The notes: a model not told the origin generated them from the sequence alone. 64,000 nucleotides of DNA from JANNYA01 sp031422315 (GCA_031422315.1 JANOQN010000066.1:105081-169080); one strand, 5' to 3'. Shown: positions 42,680 through 52,702, counted from the first letter of the stretch. Made by a program: numbers and translations.

Positions 42680-43045
42680 CTAACCATAGTCAGACGAGTG
42701 TGTTAAACACTCGCAACCGAGTTGTAAGGCTTGTAGCCAGGTTTCCATGGTGGTGTTGGCGAGTTGCACAAAGCCTACCGGCGTGGGAAAGCGGATGCCG
42801 GAAACTTGGCTTTGATAGCCTTTGATGCGGAAATCTTGGTTCGGGCCCATGCCACCGGCGGTCCAGACTGCGCCGAAGTGCCGGTGCGATTGAATGATTG
42901 TTATCGGTGGCGCTGTGGTTCGCGGGGTTCTGTCAATAACGCCTGGATTGGTGCGAGTGGCAAGCTTGGAATCGTGGCGTTGACGTTCGCTGCACCAACG
43001 CTGGCGCGGCACGTAGAAGCTGCAATTGCCGTGCATCTGCAGCAA
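42680..43045 (-). pseudogene. Second relic of the cytochrome c-like protein
   Basis: Minus strand: FGAVWTAGGMGPNQDFRIKG, YQSQVSGIRFPTPVGFVQ, LANTTMETWLQALQLGCE, ending without the CxxCH and DMSHFSG parts present at 31601-31885. About 115 bp (42735-42850) match the first copy closely. The upstream part of the frame (MLQMHGNCSF...) is of unknown nature. No other gene found in 42550-43138. Confidence 0.55.
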
Positions 43046-43138
43046 GCCCTATTAATTTTCACCGGCAATCATGTCTGGGTGCCACCGAGAAACGTCGCCG
43101 TGGTATTTTGAAGAACTCGCCACTTTTTATTGGACGCC

Positions 43139-43804
43139 ATGCTATATCTTGCGCTGAGCTGTCTGCAGGGACGCCCTGCATTGCAGGCTTGCCGTGATCT
43201 TAGATCACTTGGCGAGGTGGGCATTCAACTCACACCGGGAAATGTGCCGGACCCGTCGCTTGCCGGGGAGCTCGCGCACGCGCTGGTGCGCACACATCAT
43301 GGTTTCTCGTGGAGTGCGATGAAGCAGCGTGTCTGGGATGATTCTGGTCGCTGCCGAGTGAGCGCCGATTCCGTGCATCCACCTACCGAAAAAGAGCCTG
43401 CGTATGCGCTCTGGTGGGAAGCGATTGGCGAACAATCCCAGCCTGCGATCTATGAAACCATGTATCCCGGCTATCGGCTGGGGAGCGGAGAGGAAATCGA
43501 GCGCGCGATGGACTTGGGGCTGAACTTGGCTGTGGATGTTTCACACATCTACATTCAGCGCAGCGCCGGCGTTTTGTCTGCGGGAACTTGGCGGCGCCTC
43601 CAGAGATACGCTGGTATTGCCGAACTCCACGTCTCAGATAACGCAGGTCGTATCGATTCGCACCGGCCGCTCACCGCCAACACATTTGGACTGGGCTGGG
43701 CGCGCGAACGCGCCAGCACCGGCCTACCAATTGTGCTGGAGGCGTACATGCACAAGTTGACCGACACCGAACGCAGAGCACAAGTGGAGTTATTGACCTT
43801 ATGA
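43139..43804 (+). CDS. Xylose-isomerase-like TIM-barrel protein
   Basis: 221 residues from ATG 43139. Barrel-type strand ends are visible: VGIQLTPGNVPD, LVRTHHGFSW, ADSVHPP, AIYETMYPGYRLGS, LAVDVSHIYIQ, IAELHVSDNAGRIDSH and LPIVLEAYMHKL. The acidic and His residues (Glu, Asp/His, His, Glu) sit at the ends of strands, as in the sugar-phosphate isomerase/epimerase (AP endonuclease 2) superfamily. Substrate unknown. It overlaps the next gene by ATGA. The N-terminus may be short for the family. Confidence 0.65.
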   Translation: MLYLALSCLQGRPALQACRDLRSLGEVGIQLTPGNVPDPSLAGELAHALVRTHHGFSWSAMKQRVWDDSGRCRVSADSVHPPTEKEPAYALWWEAIGEQSQPAIYETMYPGYRLGSGEEIERAMDLGLNLAVDVSHIYIQRSAGVLSAGTWRRLQRYAGIAELHVSDNAGRIDSHRPLTANTFGLGWARERASTGLPIVLEAYMHKLTDTERRAQVELLTL

Positions 43805-44430
43805 CCGCAAAAAAGTATACGCCGATCGAAGCCGCAGATTTACGGGACCGGGTGATTCGTGAGGGCGTAGTCCCGATGGTCCGGCGCGCGTTTGATGCGT
43901 ATCCGGCTCTACAGTCCGCCACGCTCCTAGTTGCGCAGTTTTGGTGCGATGAGGCGCACGACGCCGTGCACTGCGACGTCATTTTCTCTGAATTGCGGAC
44001 GCCGGATACCAAGGCGGCCTATCGTGCGCGGCGCCAGCGATATGGGGGCGATGATGTGGCGCCGCCACCGTCAGCTTCTGGATTATTCGGCTGGCGCACA
44101 TGGCTTCCATGGCTTGGTGGATCGAAGACTGCGCCAAAGCTGGCCCCGAACGTTCCGCCCCCGTGTGAGCCAAACAGCGACATCACGAACTTGCCCAGCA
44201 TTCGTGACGTCGAGATGCTGGATGAGCTCGAGTGGGACTCAAACGGCGAGCCCATTTCGCTGTTTGCCGCTTTCTGCTTGGAGGATTGCCACCAGGAGAT
44301 GGACGAGCGGGAGGTGTATTCGCCCTACGCCATTATCCGTCGCCAGAATGGGGACGTGGCGGTGGAAGTTGTAGGCGTTATGACTCGGCCTTGGCTGGAT
44401 GGCGTGGTGCCTGAGGCAGGTGACGAATGA
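43801..44430 (+). CDS. Unrecognised 209-residue protein coupled to the TIM-barrel gene
   Basis: Starts at the ATGA overlap with the barrel gene. It is a soluble acidic protein with a conserved-looking N-terminal domain (IEAADLRDRVIREGVVPMVRR, then ATLLVAQFWCDEAHDAVHCD). A Pro-rich linker around residues 95-130 follows, then a C-terminal domain (EPISLFAAFCLEDCHQEMDE). Several Cys and His residues (WCDEAHDAVHCD) could bind metal. The coupling suggests it works with the barrel protein. Family unknown. Confidence 0.55.
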   Translation: MTAKKYTPIEAADLRDRVIREGVVPMVRRAFDAYPALQSATLLVAQFWCDEAHDAVHCDVIFSELRTPDTKAAYRARRQRYGGDDVAPPPSASGLFGWRTWLPWLGGSKTAPKLAPNVPPPCEPNSDITNLPSIRDVEMLDELEWDSNGEPISLFAAFCLEDCHQEMDEREVYSPYAIIRRQNGDVAVEVVGVMTRPWLDGVVPEAGDE

Positions 44431-44531
44431 GCGAGAGCATCACAGAACTCCACCGCCTCAAGCCGCACAGCGCTTGTTGAATTTGTTTGACAGCAGAGCA
44501 GTGAGTTTCCCACGAATTCGCCCTCAGAGAT

Positions 44532-44595
44532 AAGGCAGCCAAGGGTTTGAGCGGGATGACGAAATAAAAGCAAATGCAGCGTGATTGAGAAAAAC
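44532..44595. repeat. Partial duplicate of the 39375-39482 region
   Basis: AAGGCAGCCAAGGGTTTGAG and AAAAGCAAATGCAGCGTGAT match the start and upstream region of the acidic exported gene at 39093-39416, with the ~45 bp between them deleted. Confidence 0.7.
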
Positions 44596-44671
44596 CCGCG
44601 ATCACCTTCAAAAAATGCGAGTAAGTTCTGCAAGCTCAACTGCATGGCGTCATCTTGGTCACAGCGCCATT

Positions 44672-47545
44672 TCACCCATTAAGCCTTGAGTTTCGTTCAA
44701 CTTCTTCGCGCATTTTTCGCAGCCACAGACCATCGCTGCCAATCGTTTCCAACAAATTCGCCAGTCGATCCAAATGCGCTTTTTGCGTTTCCTTTGAGTC
44801 TGAGATGAGTGCTTTGGCCAGTGCTTCAGTGGCGCGCGCGATAGGCGGAAGTTCTGAAAGGTTTGGGTCAATGCGATCCAGCTGTGCCTTTGCGATCACG
44901 CGATTTTCAGCCGTGCCGGTCAGGGCGAGCGTTGCAGCCAAGTGCACTGCGATGATCTGTAATTTTGGATCGTCGGGCGTCGTTAAAGCCGACATTTGGG
45001 ATTGACTTTGGGTCAAGAGTTCGATGGCAAGCGGATAGTTTTTCGCATTGCGCTCAAGCAGCGCGAGTTGTGCCCGCAGCAGCACCACCTCGCGGGCACT
45101 ATCGTTTCCTAAGGCTTGAGTCTTGGTGATCGCGGTATTCAAAACTGCACGGGCTTGCTCGAAACGCTCCAATTCAGTTAATACCGCTGCTACCGAGGCC
45201 AGTCGACTCCACGTGTTAAGGCTTTTCTCGCCCTGAGTCTTGAGCTGGAATTCGTGTGCTTTTTGAAACCATGCGATGGCCGCTTCCGGTTGAGATTGAT
45301 CTACCGAAAGATCACCGAGGCGGGCGTAGGTGTCACCTAGGCCAGTTGATTGCAGCGCTTGCTCCAGATTGAGCGCCTTTTGTAAGTTTATTCGTGCTTG
45401 TTCAAAATCTCTCAAGCGTCGGTGCATATCACCTATTCGATTAAGTGAGACTGCGAAGCTTGCGTGGTCTTCGCCAAGGTTGGCTTGGGTAATTTGAGAA
45501 GATCGCTGATAGGTTTGCAATGCCTGCTTGTTTAGCCCCAGGTTTCGCTGCAAATCGCCGAGCGTTGTTAATGGAAACAATAGCGAAGCGTGCGAACTAC
45601 CATGCACTTGCTCAAGAATTTTTAGGCTGCGATTGAGTGAATCTTGAGCCGCGTCAAAATCGCGCAATCGTATTTGTATCGTGGCAAGATTGCTCAGCAC
45701 TAAACCATATCGTTGATGCGTTGCGCCCCAGTGCAATTCAAATTTTTTCGCCACCAGCTGCATCAGTGCAAGCGCTTCTTGGAAGCGCCCTTGGGAAATG
45801 CGCACACGTACCAAACGATTTTGCATGTTAGCAACATCGATATGCTGCTCGCCGCGCAGGCGCCGATTAATTTCTAAGGCTTGCGCGATCATCGGTTCGG
45901 CATCAGTGTATCGACCACCCCTGAAATACACATTGATTTTGCTCGCCAGGATTTCGGCCACACGCAGATCTAGATCACCAAAACGCGCACGACGAAATGT
46001 CAGTACCTCATCGATTTTGGGTGCCGCGATTTGCCAAGCACCTAAGTTAACTTGGATGTCTAACAAATCGCCGATGACACCATCACGCAGTTCGACGTCA
46101 TCGGCAAGTTCTGTGTCTGCGCTTGCAATACCAGCACTAACTAAATCCAGCGGCGAGCGTTGCACGCCAACCCGACCTACGCCTTCGGTTTCAGCGAACA
46201 GGGAAATCAAAAAATCCTTTACGCGCTCCGCTCGTAGCGTTTGCGCCTGCGCGAGTCGCGCCTGCTCACGCGCCACCCCAGCCTGCCACAGCGCCAGCGC
46301 CAAGCCCGCAACCAGCGCCAGCAAAACTGTGCTCACACTGCCCACCATCAAGCGATTGCGCAGGGCAAATTTCTTGATGCGATAGCTTCTGGAATCTGGC
46401 TGTGCGGCAATCGGTTTGCCCGCTAGCCAGCGCCGCAAATCATCTGCTAGCGCCGCCGCTGAGGCATAGCGCCGTGCGGGTTCGCGCTGCATCGCAGTCA
46501 GAATAATGGTGTCCAAATCTCCCGACACTTCCCGCGATACGCGCGCGCTGTGCAAGCTGCTGGTGGAGCCTGTGTTCACCATCCGGCGCAGTGTTTGGCT
46601 GGGCACGGGCGTTTGTTCGCTATTGATCTGCGCAATCAGCGCTTCAAAGGAAACTAGCTGACGCCTATGCGGCAGCGTTCCGGTTACCAGCTCAAACAAA
46701 ATCACGCCGAGCGCGTACACATCGGTGGCGGTGCTAATTTGCTGGCCGAGCACCTGTTCGGGTGCGGCGTACGCGGGCGATAGCGCGTGTACGCCGGTGT
46801 GGGTTAGGGTGTCAGTCGGCGCACGTTCGCCCAGTAACTTGGCGATGCCAAAATCCAGCACTCGCACCTCGCCGCTGCCGTCGACCAGAATATTCGATGG
46901 CTTTAAATCCCGATGCACAACCAGATGATTTTGCGCGTACGCGACAGCTTCACAGATTTCTGCTAACAAGCGCACCCGTTCGCGAACCGGCAAGTTTTTC
47001 GCGCTGGCGTGTTCAACTAAATTCACGCCATCCACATATTCCATTGCAAAATACAGCCGCCCATCGGCGCTAATTCCGCCATCAATAAAGCGCGCAAAGT
47101 GCGGGTGATTTAGCTCGGCTAGGATTTTGCGTTCCTGCATAAACCGTGCGCTCACGCTGTCGCTATCCATACCGCGTTTGAGCACTTTTAACGCTACCTG
47201 CTGCACGAAGCCATCCGCGTCGCTGGAGTCTTTACGCAGCGCCAACCACACTTCGCCCATGCCGCCACGGCCTAACAGTCGTTGCAGAGCAAACCCGCCG
47301 ATGGTATCGCCGGCTTGCAACATGCCCGCGCTGGAAGCGCCTTCCTCTGTGCCCACTAGCTCAGTTGCAAAAGCTTGAATGCCGCGATCCAACATGCCGG
47401 AGCTGGCAGCATCGGCGCGAAGTAGTTCTGCTACCGCCGCGGCTACGAGTGGATCGAGCGCGGCGAGTGCGGCCGCGCGTTCGGCTTCGGGGAGTTCAAC
47501 GATTTGGTCGAATTCGGTCAGCGCTTGCGATTGAGGATTTGTCAT
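44672..47545 (-). CDS. Membrane Ser/Thr protein kinase with C-terminal TPR-like repeats
   Basis: 957 residues. The kinase domain (about 82-375) has the glycine loop LGRGGMGEVW (91-100), VALK (Lys120), HRDLKPSN (Asp213), DFG (231-233) and YAAPEQ. One membrane helix (about 400-420, VGSVSTVLLALVAGLALALW) is followed by a large helical TPR-like region (NLGAWQIAAPKIDEVL, AEPMIAQALEINRRL, SLNRSLKILEQVHG, QTYQRSSQITQANLG, NLQKALNLEQAL). This is a typical bacterial PknB-like receptor with the TPR part on the far side of the membrane. All catalytic residues are present. Its targets are unknown. Confidence 0.93.
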   Translation of the reverse strand: MTNPQSQALTEFDQIVELPEAERAAALAALDPLVAAAVAELLRADAASSGMLDRGIQAFATELVGTEEGASSAGMLQAGDTIGGFALQRLLGRGGMGEVWLALRKDSSDADGFVQQVALKVLKRGMDSDSVSARFMQERKILAELNHPHFARFIDGGISADGRLYFAMEYVDGVNLVEHASAKNLPVRERVRLLAEICEAVAYAQNHLVVHRDLKPSNILVDGSGEVRVLDFGIAKLLGERAPTDTLTHTGVHALSPAYAAPEQVLGQQISTATDVYALGVILFELVTGTLPHRRQLVSFEALIAQINSEQTPVPSQTLRRMVNTGSTSSLHSARVSREVSGDLDTIILTAMQREPARRYASAAALADDLRRWLAGKPIAAQPDSRSYRIKKFALRNRLMVGSVSTVLLALVAGLALALWQAGVAREQARLAQAQTLRAERVKDFLISLFAETEGVGRVGVQRSPLDLVSAGIASADTELADDVELRDGVIGDLLDIQVNLGAWQIAAPKIDEVLTFRRARFGDLDLRVAEILASKINVYFRGGRYTDAEPMIAQALEINRRLRGEQHIDVANMQNRLVRVRISQGRFQEALALMQLVAKKFELHWGATHQRYGLVLSNLATIQIRLRDFDAAQDSLNRSLKILEQVHGSSHASLLFPLTTLGDLQRNLGLNKQALQTYQRSSQITQANLGEDHASFAVSLNRIGDMHRRLRDFEQARINLQKALNLEQALQSTGLGDTYARLGDLSVDQSQPEAAIAWFQKAHEFQLKTQGEKSLNTWSRLASVAAVLTELERFEQARAVLNTAITKTQALGNDSAREVVLLRAQLALLERNAKNYPLAIELLTQSQSQMSALTTPDDPKLQIIAVHLAATLALTGTAENRVIAKAQLDRIDPNLSELPPIARATEALAKALISDSKETQKAHLDRLANLLETIGSDGLWLRKMREEVERNSRLNG

Positions 47546-47802
47546 GGCGTTTTGTAGTTTTTGCGGCTCATACAGATTACGATTATTTTGGGCGGCCTAG
47601 GCCATTTGAAGTGATTTCTTTGGGTGAGCGAGATCTTACTCAGTTGCTGGTAGTGGCCGCTGAGCGAGCAGGTCGTAGCCAAAGCGCAACGATCGCGATA
47701 GTTTGCTACCCCACGTAATTACCTTGTGCGCCATCCTTGTCGGCAACTCTGGACCGAGTGCAGTGGTTGGCGCTAGCGAGTGCAAGGCGCTAATGCTCGC
47801 GA

Positions 47803-48312
47803 TCACTTTTCCAAGCCCGCCAACATCATTTTCCATTGGCCATCCTCCATCGTGAGCTCAGCCTGCCCTTTGGTCAGCTTGCCGTCTACTTGCCCTTGAT
47901 AGCGCACATGCGCCACGCCGTCTTCAATCCAGCCTTGTAAAACATCAATCTTTTGTGGCGATTTTTTGCGCATTGCATTCAATGTATCTAGGTGCGCGCC
48001 GTCCGCTTCGTCCTCCTCCATCATTTCGCGGATGTCGCCTGCCGTTACCGCCTTTAGCGCGTTCCAATCACGCACTTTTAGCGCGGCAAAGTGCGCCCGC
48101 AATACTGCGCCTGGTAAACCGCCATCTTCAGGCAGGTATTGACGCGTTGTTTCGCTATTTGAACTGATCTCGCTTGCTGCGCTTAAGTGCCGCAGCGCGG
48201 AGCCCACAGCAGCCGTGCCAGCAGCTAGGCCATGCGCGCTGGACGCAATTGCCGCACCGAAGACCAGCATAGCGAGTACTTTTATTTGTTTCTTATCGAC
48301 GATTTTGAGCAT
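47803..48312 (-). CDS. Exported NTF2-like/DUF4878-like small protein
   Basis: 169 residues with a signal peptide (VLAMLVFGAAIASSAHGLAAG). The soluble part has GLPGAVLRAHFAALKVRDWNALKAVTAGDIRE and VAHVRYQGQVDGKLTKGQAELTMEDGQWKMML, quoted by their cores AHFAALKVRDWNAL and ELTMEDGQWKMML. This is the layout of small cone-shaped NTF2-like (DUF4878/lumazine-type) domains. A decayed paralogue is at 63442-63970. Binding role unknown. Confidence 0.65.
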   Translation of the reverse strand: MLKIVDKKQIKVLAMLVFGAAIASSAHGLAAGTAAVGSALRHLSAASEISSNSETTRQYLPEDGGLPGAVLRAHFAALKVRDWNALKAVTAGDIREMMEEDEADGAHLDTLNAMRKKSPQKIDVLQGWIEDGVAHVRYQGQVDGKLTKGQAELTMEDGQWKMMLAGLEK

Positions 48313-48376
48313 AATTCTGATCTCTGGTTGAAGCGCTTGTTGGTGGTTTAATCGGTTGCTTTACTGCGGATAGCCG

Positions 48377-50773
48377 CTACTCGAAGCCATTCGCAAATAT
48401 ATTTTCAGCGCCATTTACCGTGACCGTGACGCAAGCAGAAAACTCAGAGCTATCACCGTTCGATGCGGTGGCGATTGCGGTAATGCTATCGCCCGCCTCG
48501 ATGTCTGTTGCGTCTATCGGCACATTAAATGCACGCGTGCAGTTAACGCCTAACGTTCCTGAGCAGATGCCGCTATTGGCGATGGTTAAATCAATCGCAT
48601 CGATAAACACTGCGCCTTCGCCAAAGCCAGAACTATCGCAGCTGGCGGATTGATAAAACTCTATGCGATACGGGTCAGCGCGCACTAGCGAACGCAGCGA
48701 ACCGGCTATTGTTAGGGTGGCTGGAATCAGCGCAGTAGCGGGTCGAAATAGCGCGCTCGCAAGTACCGGATAATTTTGATCATTATTGCTGGCGCAGCCG
48801 GTGGTTAAATTGCAGGCGCTGCTGTCGTTGTCGTTTGGGGTTACGCCTTCGACATCAAGATCAATGCCTAATTGCCCGTGGGAAAATATCGAATTTCGTT
48901 CAATTTTATTGCCGCCGCCTGCAGTCTGATCAATGCGAATGCCGACCTGATTGCCGATAAGTTGGTTGTCAGGCCCGATTTGATTGTGGTGCGCATCATC
49001 CGCAACTAGAACGGCATAATCATCAATGCTTGGTATGCCAAAACCGCCAATGCGATTGTTACGAATGACATTACCAGTTGCTATAGCGTTGTTTAGCTCG
49101 ATGGCCACGCCCTTACCGCCAATCCGATTCCCCACAATCTGGTTGTTCGCAGAAAAGATGCGGATTCCAACTGGAGAATTTGATCCTAAATTGCCGTTGC
49201 CCGTGGCATCGTAACCAACCTGATTGCCAATCACGACGCTATCGTCAGCGCTGCCGCTAATCAGCAAGTTACTGCGGCCACCACCAGCAATTAAGTTAGA
49301 TTGGCTCGCGCTGAGGCCGCCAATTAAGGCGCTATCGCTGTTCAAAAAAATCGATGTTTCGTTGCCATCTAAAACGGTACTTGACGTTCCAATCGAGCCG
49401 CCAAACTGATTGCCTTGAATCACGTGGTTATTGCCCTCAGTAAAGCTTAAGGCTTTGCTGAAACCCTCAAAGGCAAGCCCCCGCATCGCGATGGATTCAT
49501 CGTTTGTGGTCAGCGCTGCGCCGGTCACAATGCCATCATTTCCGCTTCCGCTCAGCAAGATGCACGGCTCGCCGTTAAACACACTCGCGCTGCTGGGCGG
49601 CACGCTGCCTGGCTGGGAATAGCCATCAATCACCAAGCCGTCAGTGATCGTCAATGCGCTGGTTCGGGTAATGCACTTCGGGCAAGTCGACCCAGGAATA
49701 TTAAAGCGAATAATGTTAGGCGCGCTATCGCCATTGGCAAACGCTACCGCAGCGGCAAGTGAACCCGCCCCGCTGCTAGCCGTGGTATCAACAATCACTA
49801 CGCCATTGCCATCGACTGGGCTTTCCGCGCCACCAATATCAACCGCCGCACCCACCACGCGCGCCTCGCCGTATAAATCAAAATCTGGCAAACCTTCGTA
49901 CACGCCACTCAGGCCGCGATCGAGCATTGGTGAGCCAGACAGCGGCTGATACTGCGCATTCAATTGCGTGGCGAGCGTACTCAGATTGGATGATGTGAGC
50001 GTAGCGCCGCCCAGCATCTGAATGCCATTTGAGCGGCTGTTGCGCACAATTAAATTCGCGCTGGATTCCAGCTCAATATTGGTGCGCTGGAAAATGCTGT
50101 TGGTTACGCGCACCGGCAGTGCGCGATTGACGCCGGTGATTCGCGCGAAGGCATCGAGCACGGATACATTGATCAGATTGATGTTGCTCTCGGGGACGCC
50201 AGGATCGTTTTGGCTGGCGTTGATAAAAAGCCCAAAATCTGGCACCGAGAATAAGTCCGCACCATTTTTGAAGACGCTCTCGCGCACCACGACTTCACTG
50301 CTAGGGGCATTGATAATCAGCGCTGCTGACAGCATTAATATGCGCTGCACACGCACCGCGTCAAGCGCGAACGCGAGCTTGGTCACGCTGATATCGACGC
50401 TTACAAACGATAGGTCTTCTATCAGCAGCTCGCCCCGGCGCTGGATAAACGTGGCCGCGAATAAGCCTGCAATGGTGGTGCCGTCGGCGCCCGCGATCGA
50501 GGCTGAACAGTTCGTGCCGACAGCGCCACCGCGCAGCGTCAGTGCGCCTTCGCCGGCAGCTGCACCCTGGTTGTAGTTTAGATCGCCGGTTAACACGTAG
50601 CTGCCGGGCTTGAGTGAAATCAAACTGGCATCGCCATCATTTTCAGCGGCGTTTATCGCGGTTTGTAGCTGGGCGGTGGTGCTGACGCAATAATCAATGC
50701 GGGCGTTTGCGGTGCTGGCGCACAGCAAAAGTAAAAGCGCGCACAGACGCTGGCTAAAGGTAATTCGGTACAT
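48377..50773 (-). CDS. Large secreted right-handed beta-helix protein with GFE tail
   Basis: 798 residues from ATG 50773; an upstream in-frame extension lies in the divergent promoter region and lacks a signal peptide. A signal peptide (LCALLLLLCASTANA-R) is followed by two parallel beta-helix regions built of short imperfect turns (for example VVIGNQVGYDATGNGNLG, IVGNRIGGKGVAIEL, VIRNNRIGGFGI). The middle has DTTASSGAGSLAAAVAFAN and IIRFNIPGS, a motif shared with the proteins at 55252, 60486 and 63106. The C-terminus is ENIFANGFE. Probably surface-exposed; no lyase residues evident. Divergent from the gene at 50930. Confidence 0.85.
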   Translation of the reverse strand: MYRITFSQRLCALLLLLCASTANARIDYCVSTTAQLQTAINAAENDGDASLISLKPGSYVLTGDLNYNQGAAAGEGALTLRGGAVGTNCSASIAGADGTTIAGLFAATFIQRRGELLIEDLSFVSVDISVTKLAFALDAVRVQRILMLSAALIINAPSSEVVVRESVFKNGADLFSVPDFGLFINASQNDPGVPESNINLINVSVLDAFARITGVNRALPVRVTNSIFQRTNIELESSANLIVRNSRSNGIQMLGGATLTSSNLSTLATQLNAQYQPLSGSPMLDRGLSGVYEGLPDFDLYGEARVVGAAVDIGGAESPVDGNGVVIVDTTASSGAGSLAAAVAFANGDSAPNIIRFNIPGSTCPKCITRTSALTITDGLVIDGYSQPGSVPPSSASVFNGEPCILLSGSGNDGIVTGAALTTNDESIAMRGLAFEGFSKALSFTEGNNHVIQGNQFGGSIGTSSTVLDGNETSIFLNSDSALIGGLSASQSNLIAGGGRSNLLISGSADDSVVIGNQVGYDATGNGNLGSNSPVGIRIFSANNQIVGNRIGGKGVAIELNNAIATGNVIRNNRIGGFGIPSIDDYAVLVADDAHHNQIGPDNQLIGNQVGIRIDQTAGGGNKIERNSIFSHGQLGIDLDVEGVTPNDNDSSACNLTTGCASNNDQNYPVLASALFRPATALIPATLTIAGSLRSLVRADPYRIEFYQSASCDSSGFGEGAVFIDAIDLTIANSGICSGTLGVNCTRAFNVPIDATDIEAGDSITAIATASNGDSSEFSACVTVTVNGAENIFANGFE

Positions 50774-50929
50774 GGCAATCTCCGGTTTGGGTGGGCTTAA
50801 CCTGTTACACGGAAAAAGCGCTGGCTCGGGGCCATACCAGAACGCGTCAATTAAAAAACTCAAGATGTGGCCCCGTATTGCCGCATTTCTCGTGTGGTGC
50901 TTATGAGTCCTTTTCATATCGAGCATTGC

Positions 50930-52702
50930 ATGCGCAAGCCACTTCTTCTACTTTCTTTGCTAGCCAGCCTGCTGCCCACACTCGTATTCGCCGCGCCTAC
51001 TCCGATGCGTCTGGTTGATAGCTATCCCAGCACCGATGTCATCAATGTTGGGGCCAACAGCATCGGCGCGCTCTCAACCGCAGGCGGCGGGCAGGGCACG
51101 CTGGCGGTCAGCGGGCTCAGCGGCACCGTCAGCAAGGCGTGGCTGTATTGGAAAGGCATTGAGTACGTCAGCCCAGAAAACGGCTTCGTCGGTGGCAATG
51201 GCACCTATGACGAGGCGGAAATTCGCTTCGATGGACAGCTCATCACTGGCACCTTGGTGGCGGCGAGTGGCAATGTCGACTGTCACCCAAGCGGTAACAA
51301 CATTCCTTTCAGCGGTGCTATGTATCGCGCAGAAGTAACATCTTTTGTACAAGCGCGCGGCAACGGCAGCTATGCGTTTGCTGGGTTATCCGATGGCATG
51401 GAAAGCAGCCCGAACGATAGCGACGCGCACTCAGCGAATGGATTGTCACTGCTGATTTATTTTGATGATGGCGTCAGTATTAATGATCGGCGGGTGGATC
51501 AATACGAGGGACAATTGAGCAATGTCGAAGGCACGTGGGATTTTGAATTTCCGCTGGATTATATTGGCGGCGCGGTCGATCTGATATTGCATGTTTCCGA
51601 TGGCCAGCAAATTTTTAATGCCGATGGCGAGAGCGTATTCACAACGCGCCCTGGCAAGCGCCCCGGAACTGCCGCGATTCATCGGCTTGACGGCGATGTG
51701 TTTGCCGACGGCCTTCCCAAATATGCAGGGTTGAGTGTGCCAGGTATGAATCGTGCGGGCGGGCGGGCAACTGGGCTTTGGGATATTCGGCGCGTACCGC
51801 TGAGCATGCAATTCACACGCGCTACCCGCTACACCACGCAGATGTCTCAGAGCAACATTCAAGACTGCGTCAGCCTGCAAATTGCCCAAGTGCTGAGCGC
51901 ACCAACACCCGAGCCCGCGATGCTGAGCCCGGGCCTACATGATTTCGGCGACATCGTGCGTTTGACGCAAAGCCCGGCGCAGCGTTTTACGTTGACGAAT
52001 TTATTGCCGCATTCGATTCGGATTGCATCGCCGCCGACACTTTCGTCGAATATCGCGACCTCGTCTAGTAATTGGTACAGCCTGCTGGCGCAAGATTGCA
52101 GCGGGCAAACGCTCATCCCTGGTGCTAGCTGCAGCGTTGATGTGGCCTGTCGTCCACCTGCTGGTACGACTGCGGACTCATTGCCCAGCGCGGATATGAC
52201 GCTAGCATGGGCGCAAGTGGCACCCAGCCCGCTTTACTCGGGCACGGTGTATGCCGCACTGCGCTGCGCCGGCGTACCCAACGGCCCCTTCACCCGCTTG
52301 GAGTTTGCGCCGCGCGCCTGCTTTTTAACCGACACGCCGGTGAATGGTACGGCGGTGGTGCCGTTGACCGTGCGCAATACCTCGGCATTGCCCGCCACCA
52401 TTACCGCGGTAAGCGTCAATAATCGGATGGGCGAAAGCAGTTTGTCGATGCTCGGCACCACCTGCACGATAGGGCGCGTGATCGCAGCGAGCGAGGCCTG
52501 CGAAATACGCGTACTTTACAGCGCGCGCGCGGCACCAAGCGTCAATCAGGGCAGTGCGAATGTTGGTTTCAGCAGTTCGGTTGATCCAAATGTCCGCTTT
52601 ATCAGCATGACACTTGATGCGCGTACCGTTGCGGTTTCTGCAGTGGGTGAGGCAATGTTTCAAAACGGCTTTGAGTTTGGCGTGGCGCAATGTTTGGAAT
52701 AA
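50930..52702 (+). CDS. Secreted protein with choice-of-anchor-like domains and GFE motif
   Basis: 590 residues from ATG 50930. A signal peptide (PLLLLSLLASLLPTLVFA-A) is followed by a DUF3344-like N-terminal domain (VSKAWLYWKGIEYVS, AEIRFDGQLITGTLV, LSLLIYFDDGVSINDRRV). Two Ig-like choice-of-anchor regions with paired Cys follow (FGDIVRLTQSPAQRFTLTN, PGASCSVDVACRPP, ACEIRVLYSA). The end is AMFQNGFEFGVAQCLE, so the GFE motif is followed by nine more residues. Likely surface protein, ligand unknown. Divergent from the beta-helix gene across 156 bp. Confidence 0.75.
   Translation: MRKPLLLLSLLASLLPTLVFAAPTPMRLVDSYPSTDVINVGANSIGALSTAGGGQGTLAVSGLSGTVSKAWLYWKGIEYVSPENGFVGGNGTYDEAEIRFDGQLITGTLVAASGNVDCHPSGNNIPFSGAMYRAEVTSFVQARGNGSYAFAGLSDGMESSPNDSDAHSANGLSLLIYFDDGVSINDRRVDQYEGQLSNVEGTWDFEFPLDYIGGAVDLILHVSDGQQIFNADGESVFTTRPGKRPGTAAIHRLDGDVFADGLPKYAGLSVPGMNRAGGRATGLWDIRRVPLSMQFTRATRYTTQMSQSNIQDCVSLQIAQVLSAPTPEPAMLSPGLHDFGDIVRLTQSPAQRFTLTNLLPHSIRIASPPTLSSNIATSSSNWYSLLAQDCSGQTLIPGASCSVDVACRPPAGTTADSLPSADMTLAWAQVAPSPLYSGTVYAALRCAGVPNGPFTRLEFAPRACFLTDTPVNGTAVVPLTVRNTSALPATITAVSVNNRMGESSLSMLGTTCTIGRVIAASEACEIRVLYSARAAPSVNQGSANVGFSSSVDPNVRFISMTLDARTVAVSAVGEAMFQNGFEFGVAQCLE

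Noticed and set aside
42764..43111. 115-codon frame on the plus strand
   Set aside because: Antisense to the second cytochrome-like relic; no features of a real protein.
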